A DNA stretch of 64,000 bases from Rutstroemia sp. NJR-2017a BVV2 (Eukaryota > Ascomycota > Leotiomycetes > Helotiales > Rutstroemiaceae), in assembly GCA_002946415.1 (NCBI GenBank), contig NJPS01000079.1, positions 1,178,001-1,242,000 of the forward strand. The letters are read 5' to 3'. Each line of letters starts with the position of its first letter. Within the stretch, counting starts at the first letter, position 1. Both the position numbers and the translations under genes were made by a program. The notes beneath the pieces are model-generated. The model was not told the origin of the DNA and ran no database searches. It was given only the letters and a program-made list of their open reading frames with translations. This document shows positions 55,810-64,000 of this stretch, one piece after another.

Positions 55810-56238
55810 ATGGATAGGAGAGATTTTGTCGACCTCCTCACCGATCTCACGCACGACATTTTTGCTCAAGCCGACTTCGTTAGTACTACCCTCATCAAGC
55901 GCGGATCTGTTCTGGATGCCACTGCTCTAACGTAAATCGACTACTACATTATCGATGAGTATTGCGCTGCCACTGAGATCGAAGTCCTTCGAGCTTGGAA
56001 GGGTCTCACACTAGTCGCCTTAGATGGTGATCCAAATCAGCTCCATCCCACTGTCCTCGTAGAGAATGTCAAAGAAAACTCAGGGAAATCCGTCCTTATG
56101 CATCATCTGTCAATCAAAGTACACCTTGGCCGAGTGCCTCTCTTTCAACGGTGGGCCGGGTTGGCCTTATCGGATGGAAATAAGTCAATACTGCAGATTT
56201 ATTTTCCCTTCGAAACGCATTTAGCCAAACAATACTAA
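55810..56238 (+). pseudogene. Relic of an SF1 (DNA2/NAM7/UPF1-like) helicase
   Basis: A 143-codon frame with one internal TAA (55933-55935). Sequence on either side reads in register: QADFVSTTL before it, then YYIIDEYCAATEIEVL (motif II, DEAA/DEAS-like) and LVALDGDPNQLHPTV (motif III, GDxxQLxP). The fragment covers only the middle of domain 1A; Walker A and the whole C-terminal RecA domain are missing. The stop could be a CAA-to-TAA change. Confidence 0.65.
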
Positions 56239-56379
56239 AACGAATTTGAGTGATGGTCACAGCCGAGAAAAGAACTCATAGTTATCCCAGCGGCAAGCTT
56301 TCTGTCGCCAACACACAAAGACATCGAACTTGGACATTCCCCCAACCATATCAAAGTTCTATTGAAGGGTAGAGCAAAA
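56239..56379. other. Spacer, nothing supported
   Basis: Short stretch between the helicase relic and the small coiled-coil gene. Confidence 0.4.
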
Positions 56380-56938
56380 TGACCTCGACTAATGGGGAAC
56401 TCGGTCAAGTGAGAGAATTTGTTGCACAGTGAGTCAATACATGGCCTATATTTAGAAGCATCTACTGATTAACGAATCATAGAACATTTAACGAAGTAGC
56501 AGTATTTATTTGATGGAGACTATGGAGTTGAAAAGGGTTATCAACGGGAATTTAAAGCGAATAAAGAACATTTGAGAGTACGATGTACGCCTGGTTCGAC
56601 AGGTTGCAAAGTGAGTTGGGTGTACGACTTGCTCGTATTCTGCTAACCACGGCCAGCGACATCTACGGTTACATGCGCCGGTGTGAGAATAGGCTTCGCG
56701 AGCTGGTTCAAACGGTCCGCGAAATCTCAAGTTCGATTTCTGAGATGAGAAGTCAAAACAACAATGTCGTCAGTTATTTGGCTAGAATGGAAGATACGCT
56801 GGGAAGGCTGGAGAAGTATGTGCTATATTCTTGAGTCTTGACTTGCGGTTTGGACAACCAGCTAATATCAGTCTCCTTAGGGACGTGAACGAGTTGCACA
56901 AGAAGAAGTTACAAGAAATCAATGATATCCAAGGGTGA
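56380..56938 (+). CDS. Small coiled-coil protein, possibly frame-damaged
   Basis: The probable first exon starts with ATG near 56380 (MTSTNGELGQVREFVA), and an intron of about 50 nt ends near 56482, giving TFNEVA. The main block (from about 56575, MYAWFDRLQSELGVRLARIL) has heptads in RENRL-type order (CENRLRELVQTVREISSSISEM). It joins across an intron (about 56817-56880) to DVNELHKKKLQEINDIQG and the stop. Between exons 1 and 2, either a 75-nt intron (GTATTT..TTGAG) is removed, which keeps the frame, or a conserved segment (GVEKGYQREFKANKEHL) was lost through two frameshifts. Family not named; the role is unknown. Confidence 0.45.
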
Positions 56939-57395
56939 AGGACAGGAGAACTGAAAATAAATTGTCGTTATGCATTGCCAAATTCACATATGTCTGTTGA
57001 AGCTAGGGTAGTATGAATGGGTTGTAGGAGCTCGTTGAATTCCTGATATACATCCATAATAGAAGACATTTTCTCAATGAGTTGTTCTTTGTTGACCCTC
57101 ACTCTCTGAGAAGAGTTAGAGATCCTACGTAAAATGAATTGGCCTTCTATTCATTTCGACAGCTGCAAGGTCGATTGTGTGTTTCCTATATCTCATACGG
57201 GTCCGTGCACTTAGTTTTGCGTTGCCCGTTGCCTCAAATCGAGGCACCTCGTCCAAAAAAGATTCTCGATTCCTCGCGATATATTTATATGCAAGTCGTC
57301 GTAACTTATAATTCCTTTTCACTCTGTCCCTCTGTTTTATTTATTTATAATATTGTTCTCCGAGATCTATCTTTGTCATTTCCTCTACCATTCCA

Positions 57396-59052
57396 ATGAC
57401 TCTGGAAGATGACCTCACCCAATACGAGATGCCAGATCCACCGCTGTCCACCAAAGCTGATCTTACGGAGCAATACGAGGAGGAGGCGGCACTCGTAGGC
57501 CTCCCAATACACACAGGCCTATTTCGATGGGCCAAAGATATCAGCAGAGTCCGGTTAGCGAGAGAAATCGCTTATCTGGATTGGTCAATGGAAAATTGGA
57601 ATGGCAGCCCCTTTGCTGATAGGACTGCAGCTGTTTATCGAGTCACGAACATGCTGGCTTCAATCAGCGATGCTGCCATTGGGTTGTTGGTGCATAACCG
57701 ACTGCATGAAGCATTCTTTAAACCCCATGATCCTGAACTGCATCTTCCTTTTCAACACCACTCGGCACAATCAATGTCGCTCGAATTACCAATTATTTAC
57801 ACTCTCGTGCATTGCGGTCCCACTGGGCAACGTCCAACCAAGGCAGAGTATATACGTGTGGTGGATATGATTGAAGCTTATACTCGAGAATTTGGAAGCC
57901 GCAATGACCCTGCATGGCTTGAAGCTGATACGATGGCAAAAGAAATCGACCATATCGACCCAAAAACCCCCGGGAGAGGTTGGACATCCGGTACCCAAGG
58001 TAGCAGGCTGCGATCGTGGACGAGAGACAATTCTGGAGCAAACATAGCACACCCTCGAAGATATTGCTCGTCTCAAAGATGCCGTGTAGCCGTGGATAAG
58101 TGGATCCAAGCAACAAGAAAACGATTCGAGTCAATACCTGTGGAGATGGAGAATCAGATGTTACCATGGAGTTTCGGTTATGTTGGCTGGTCCCGCCAAG
58201 AATCAAGAAGAACCGCAGAGCACTACAATCATACCGGTACAACGGATTCTCTAGCATAGTGAGTACTATATTTATTCACGATTCTTGTTACCTCATCCCT
58301 CTCAGGCCTATTCTTCAATTTTTCCTGCCGCTGTCTCAATGTCTCTGAAGTGGAAAGACAATGGACATCACAATTATCAACCGCTTACTGACAATTGCCT
58401 AGTCTTCTTGAAGCCACAACACACTTCCTTTTCCCGAAAAGAGAATTCTTTCTTCGAAGTATCAGCGTGGTGAACGTAACCACGGCGGAAGACGCACCAT
58501 CATTTGAGCATGCACTTTCGATTCTCTCGTCGTCTTACGTAGAGTTCGGGGGACTCAACGGCACCCTTGGTGGTAATAATAGTATGCGAACCACCATACT
58601 GAATAGTCAAAAGAGGGACACATGGCAGAACGGGTTGACGGCACTCGCTAATCAAGACATCTATCTCGACAACATCAAAACCATACGGAAACGATTGGAA
58701 TGGGAACAACTGTACGAAAACAATCTGAGCAATGGACCCGACTTGGAGATATTGAAAGAGGCGAACACAGCGAATGAAGCTGCGGTTGGTAGCTGTAGCA
58801 ATGCAGTAAATCTTCTCGTTGGAAAATGTGAGTTCTCACAAATTCCGCGCCTATCTTTCAGTACTTTCTCTAATGCGAGATTCAGGCGATGAGTACTGCA
58901 ACGCTCAGATGAAACTTCTCCAAGATCAACATACCATACTCAAACTGCAGTCAGACATCGCCACGGTGACGGAATTGAAGGCTAAGCTCCTTCGACTGAA
59001 GGAAAAAAGAATCACAGCCCAGAATTTGGAACCCAATATATTGAGTCCTTGA
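57396..59052 (+). CDS. Unknown three-exon gene, 484 residues, helical C-terminus
   Basis: Exons 57396-58258, 58403-58827 and 58886-59052 are joined with kept frame across introns of 144 and 58 nt (GTGAGT..TAG and GTGAGT..CAG). The N-terminal half is acidic then globular-looking (LVGLPIHTGLFRWAKDISRVRLAREIAYLDWSM in two helices). The C-terminus (MKLLQDQHTILKLQSDIATVTELKAKLLRLKEK) is a long charged helix, likely coiled coil. No signal peptide, TM segment or enzyme motif. The first intron is longer than others here and could hide a small exon. No family recognised. Confidence 0.6.
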
Positions 59053-61530
59053 CCTGGCTCTCTAAAAACTCAAAAGGAGGAAATATCGCAAAAGTTGCAT
59101 TATCTATTGTATATAGCTGAGAACAATCTAACTATCGCTGGATGCACACACCATGACTTTAACTATTAAACTTTCCCCTTTTACCCTTCGCAACTCTTCT
59201 CTACGGATTGTATCGGTCTGTTGATGTCGTCTGTGCAAGACGTTCTTGCTGCACGTGATAGGATGACTAATGATGGCCTCAGTCTTCTTTCACTTCCGGC
59301 AGATATTTTGCCCCGCGTTCCGACCCCGCGTTGCAGCTCCACATTCTTCGGCGGTTCGTTAACACTGGCGCATTGTAAGTCACCATTCGGAAGCTGGAGC
59401 ATTTTTGGGCGATGGGATTATGCAGAAGCATCTCCATTTATCCGACGATATACGATGCGCTACTTTGATGACGTGAGACACGTTTCCATTTTGGCCCCGA
59501 AAATAGCAGACGACACTCGAAGCTCGCCGGAGCCCTGGAAGGTGTCGTGGACGATCAGAGCTGGGTTGGAGAACAATCGGTAGAGTCACTCTGCATGCTG
59601 GTCAGAATGAAAGCTATTCAATGTGGGTTTAATTTGTCTCTCTATATCTGAATGATCTGGACTCATATATTCAGTCAATTAGTCCGCCATCGTACCGCTC
59701 GACACATTACACCTTTGCCTCAGTTACCTACATCCAGTGGCAGCAGACGCATCATTCAAATTTCACTGCAGCAAAATCCTTCCTGCCAGACAACGCTTCA
59801 AGGCAGATGCCAATTGGCATGCTCTTCTTCGTCGTCGCTACAGGGGAAACTCATCCAGGAACACACAGCATCGCGGATGCATCTGTGGCACAACGTCAAA
59901 TCACGGGATACATCAAGGAGGCATATTTCAGGTGGATGAATGTGGATTGGAAAACTCTCTGTGCTTATGCCAATAGCAGCGTGCATAAGGGTAGGCCTTC
60001 GCAGCATTAAGACCAGATCGCCCGCCTGCACTGCAAAACGAGGTGCGACACAATCGGCGATTATGATTGTCAATCTCATACACACACCATAGAAAATGCC
60101 ATTCGAATCGCGTCCCTCGATGCACCATAAAACGCAAGTTTGTGCGAATGAGCGTATCTGTACACAGGAGGAGGATCATCCATTTTCTTGCACATCTGCT
60201 GGTGAAGCCATGAGTCTAACATGAGTCTAAAGGGCTCTTGGGATTGAAAGAAAATCAACCATGAGGGATGCAACTCTCTTCCATAATAGTTGCGTTAAAT
60301 GCCCCTATCTATATATACTTGGGACTTGTTGTTCCTAAATTGCATATCCCTCGCATATTTGTCATCTCATGCATATGCAGCACAACCATCCCAAAACGAC
60401 TATCTCACGTATGAGTGTCTGCGAATGCATAAGGCTTGGCTAACAAGTTCAGTCTCTTAGCAGCGACCTACAGTTTGAAATCCCCCGGCTTGCGAGGTTT
60501 GCGCATGTCGTTTAGCATATCTTCCCCCTGCGTTATTCCTATCGGCTCGAATCCGTTTTCCTCGTCGGAGCCTTTCGCACCAGCGGGTATCGATGACAAG
60601 CGCCTGACAAGAGACTGGTGCGGCTATCTCATCGAAAATCATTCCCTACAAGAAAGTTCGCAATCATAAAATTCCCAACTATCCGTCCATTGTATAAGGG
60701 GATTAGGGACAGTTCTCAACGGAGAGCTCGTGCGTCGGTTGTGTGTAGGCTAAGTCAAACCAAATGATAGTAGACTATTGGGGGAATCATAGTAATAACT
60801 GGAGGTATTAACAGGTGCTTGTCGCGGCGGTTTGTACCAAGAAAATTGGGAATCGCGAAGTAGATGGAAACTGTCTCTCGACTTGAAACTTCAAACCCAA
60901 CTCGATGGGCCGGAGACAAAAACACGGCTGTCTTCTGCAATGTGTCTGGCTCCACCGAGGAAGGACTATGGCAATGATCATGGCAGATCACGTTAATGTT
61001 CATCCAGGTGATACTGGGACACGATAACGAACGGAACGTGTATTGCTAGTTTCGGGCGTGGAGTCAAAGCTGGGAGCGAATCTCAAGTAATCTCGACCGT
61101 TCAGAAAGGGTGCCAGCGATGTATCTTCTTTACGCAAATCAACACACCGTTGCGCACCAGACACCAGTGGCGGTTGAAATAATAATTGTGGGATTGAAGG
61201 CGACCGGTCCGCAAGCGGTTTGGCAGTCGTCGATATTGCTGAAGTAAGGCAACCCCCAAACAGAGCCTTTCTGTCAGATATCTGATTTAGCTCACAGAAG
61301 CAATGATACAAATATGCCAATCATTGTTGTGTTTAGAACTCGTTCGCTCGATGAAAGGAAATATCTGTCTATACGAGTGTTCTAGCTTCCATGTCTCATC
61401 TTTTTAACTTCTACTAACGATCCCGTCTTATGGGTTCAGGCGCACGGCACAAGATGAGCTGGATGTCGAGAGATTCTCTGCAATCCCACACACATGAAAC
61501 ACACAGAAGTATTATCGCACCTACTATTAA
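59053..61530. other. Long stretch without a supportable gene
   Basis: Open frames of 60-120 codons occur on both strands (59221-59583, 59652-59976 and 60436-60669 on plus; 60755-61320 on minus). None has motifs, a convincing start context or a joinable exon pattern. A real multi-exon gene could be hidden around 59220-60180. Confidence 0.4.
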
Positions 61531-63880
61531 CCTAATACATGAACATACAACAAGCAAATGAGCGGACAAGCAAACGCGGGGATGGGCAAACGAGCATACA
61601 ACACACGAGCATACAACACACGAGCATACAACACACGCAACATACGCAACGCATAATCAAGAGAGCAAGAGAGCAAGAGAGCAAGACAGCAAGACAGGAA
61701 GTGAGAAATAGGGAAGAGGGAAGAGGGGAGGATATGAGGAGAGGAATTAAGGGAGAGAGCTTACAAGCACAAGAGAAAGAGAGCAAACGAGCAAGAGAGG
61801 AAGAGAGCGAATGAGCAAGAGACGGAGAGAGCAGAGCGCAAGAGAGGAGGAGTTCAAACGAGCAAGGGAGGAAGAGAGCAGACGAGCAGACGAGCAGACG
61901 AGCAGACGAGCAGACGAACAGACGAGCAGACGAGTGTATAAATCTACGAAGACAAAAAGGCACGAAGGCATAAAGACACAAACTCTCAAAGGCACAAAGG
62001 AATGGAATTTGAACGCATCAACGCATGAAGGCTTGAAGGCTTGAAGGCTTGAAGGCTTGAACACACCAACACACCAACACACCAACGCTTGAACGCACCA
62101 ACGCTTGAACTCTTGAACGCATCAAAGCTTCGATGTATCAACACCTGAATGTTTGAACGCTTCAATGCTTGAACACTTTAACGCTTGGAGGTTTAAACAC
62201 CTCGTTGTTTCAACGCTTCTTCAACGTAGTGGCGGCTTCAACACCGGCGCGGTCTGAATGCATCGGAGGTTTGCAACGCCTCAGTGTTTCAAGATCTCTT
62301 CAACGTAACGGCGTCTTAAATACAAAAGCGGCCTCAACGGATGGGCGGATTGGCGGTTTAAACGCAACTGCTGGTTGAACACAGCGGCAGCTTCAATGTA
62401 TTGGCGGGTTGGAAAAAACGGCAGCTTGGAGATAATGGCGGATTGAACACATCGCAGCTCCAATACAATGGCGGATTGAATGGCGGATTGAACACAACAG
62501 CTTCAACGCAATGGTGGGTTGAAGAAAACGGCAACTTCGACATAATGGCGGATTGAACACATCGCAGCCCAATACAATGGCGGATTGAACACAACAACAG
62601 CTTCAACGTAATGGCGGATTGAAAACTACAGTAGCTACAAAGCAATAGCGGATTAAGTATAACGCAGCTCCAACGCAAGAGCAGCTTCAACATAAAGGCA
62701 GCTCCAATGCAACGGCAGCTCCAATGCAATTGCAGTTTCAGCGCAACAGCAGTTTCAGCGCAACGGCAGCTCCAACGCAGCGTCCCGTCTAACGCAACGT
62801 CCAGTCAAACGCAACGGTCCGTCAAACGCAATGGTCCGTCAAAGGCAACGGTCCGTCAAGCGCAACGACACAACAGCCGGGTAAACAAAGTGGTGGATTA
62901 AACACAGCGGCAGGTTGAACAAAGAGGCACAATCAAAATAACGGTGGCTTTTAAACAAGGACGGCTTCATCGTAAGGGGGTTTGGATGCAAGCACAGTTT
63001 TAACGCATTGCAGTATCGACATATCGCTGCTTGAACTTAACCGCCGTTTGAATGCATTACAGTTGGGACGCCACTGCAGCTTGCACGCAACTGCAACTTG
63101 GACGCATTACAGTTTGAACGCGACCGCAGCTTGGACGCAACCACGGAACCGCATCTTGGACGCACCACATAACCGCATCATGGAAGCAATCGCAGTGTGG
63201 AAGCAATCGCGGCTTGAATGCAGCCGCATCTTGAACGCAACCGTGCAACCGCATCTTGGACGCAACCGCATCTTGGACGCAACCGCATCTTGGATGCAAC
63301 TGTATCTTGGATGCAACCGTATCTTGGACGCAACTATGCAGCTATGGCTTGAATGCAACTATATCTGGGACGCAACTGCATCTTAGAAGCAACCGTATCT
63401 TGGATATAATTAAGCAACCGCGGCTTGGAAGTAACCGTATCTTGGAAGCAGCCGCAGCTTGAACGCAATCGCATCTTCAATACCGGGGAGCTTCTATGCT
63501 TCAAGGTATGGAGGTTTCAACACATTATGGCCTGGACATATGGAGGATTGAATACCTGGAGGTTTAAAGCTTCCACGCATCAAGGTTTGAACACACTCTA
63601 ACGCTTCAGCGTATGGAGGTTTCGGTGGATGAAGAAATTAACATATGAAAGCAGGAAGGCACGAACATACGAAGACACAAAACACGGAGACACAAAGACA
63701 CAAAGACACAAAGACACGGAGGCACAAAAACATGGAGGAGACACGAAGGCATCAAGACAAAAAATCACGGAGACACGAGGGAACGAAGCCACGAAGACAC
63801 AAAGATGCAAAGATGCAAACGCACAAATGAATGAAGCTATCAGCAGCGATATATTTGATCGCTTCTGCAGACAAGCCTAA
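61531..63880. repeat. Chain of degenerate minisatellites
   Basis: Successive arrays: gagcatacaacacac (61590-61640), gagcaaga (61650-61710), gagcagac (about six, 61870-61930) and gcttgaag (62020-62060). Then come acgcttgaac-type units (62060-62260), ggcggattgaacaca-type units of about 30 bp (62340-62650) and gtccgtcaaacgcaa (about 18 bp, 62790-62870). Last are cgcatcttggacgcaac (17 bp, about 63120-63470) and aagacacaa (63660-63720). Long open frames here are products of repeats whose length is a multiple of 3 or which lack stops. Nothing is coding. Confidence 0.85.
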
Positions 63881-64000
63881 AGGAAGGTGGTAAAAGAGCT
63901 ATCTTGTCCACCATTTACGGAATGATGTGGGTGCGCGGTTACATGTGCAGGACTGGAATATTACAAGTGGTATTAGCCAGATTTATGGGGAATCATAGGA

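Noticed and set aside
59221..59583. 120-codon frame as a gene
   Set aside because: No motif, no joinable exons; kept only as a possibility in the gene-less stretch.
61590..61640. Possible CRISPR-like array (gagcatacaacacac units)
   Set aside because: Units are adjacent without unique spacers, and the host is a eukaryote.
61532..62085. Cys/Leu/Ser-rich minus-strand frames of 112-149 codons
   Set aside because: They arise from gagcaaga/gagcagac arrays read antisense and are not proteins.
62982..63386. 134-codon frame in the 17-bp repeat array
   Set aside because: Periodic peptide from the minisatellite, open by lack of stops in the unit.
1..64000. tRNA, rRNA or other structured RNA genes
   Set aside because: No cloverleaf with A/B boxes or rRNA core was recognised by eye; a covariance-model scan would be needed to exclude them.

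Overview
The window looks like nuclear DNA of a filamentous ascomycete (Pezizomycotina). The evidence is short spliceosomal introns of about 43-150 nt with GT..AG ends and CTAAC-type branch sites, HET-domain and NACHT-ankyrin genes, a DUF3176-type membrane protein, a BBE-type oxidoreductase, a pogo/Fot1-type transposon, and repeat copies that differ mainly by C-to-T/G-to-A changes, as expected from RIP. A leotiomycete (Helotiales) host is my guess and cannot be proved from the sequence alone.

Layout. 0.3-7.9 kb holds ordinary genes: a secreted PLC-like phosphodiesterase, a phosphoribosyltransferase, a secreted S10 serine carboxypeptidase with eight exons including a 12-nt microexon, and a multi-pass membrane protein. 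7.9-13.3 kb looks like a decaying small metabolic cluster: a broken BAHD-type acyltransferase, a broken rhodopsin/PTH11-like membrane protein and an apparently intact seven-exon FAD monooxygenase. 14-18.5 kb has two damaged unknown genes. 19-22 kb has a small cysteine-rich secreted protein and an amino-acid/choline/GABA-type permease.

23-40 kb is the most interesting part. It carries a 1,423-residue NACHT-ankyrin STAND protein with a glycine-rich HeLo-like N-terminus, a divergent pair of HET-domain genes sharing about 400 bp of upstream DNA, and a HET pseudogene truncated by an LTR-like repeat. Between these lie a gypsy reverse-transcriptase fragment and a BBE oxidoreductase gene with one frameshift. 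Together they look like an allorecognition / cell-death (NLR plus HET) island in repeat-rich DNA.

40-50.6 kb is repeat territory. It has three related LTR-like sequences, a complete 2.19-kb pogo/Fot1-type element with 40-bp inverted repeats and TA target duplication, a broken alpha/beta hydrolase overlapping a broken DUF3176 gene, RIP-like copies of a host gene fragment, and minisatellites. 50.6-55.5 kb is a two-gene block encoding large coiled-coil or low-complexity unknown proteins, bracketed by two 60-bp palindromic mini-elements. 55.8-59 kb has an SF1-helicase relic, a small coiled-coil gene and a three-exon unknown gene. 59-61.5 kb shows nothing I can defend, and 61.5-63.9 kb is a long chain of degenerate minisatellites.

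All homology statements rest on motif recognition by eye; no database search was possible. Exon joins were checked by hand for frame and GT..AG ends.
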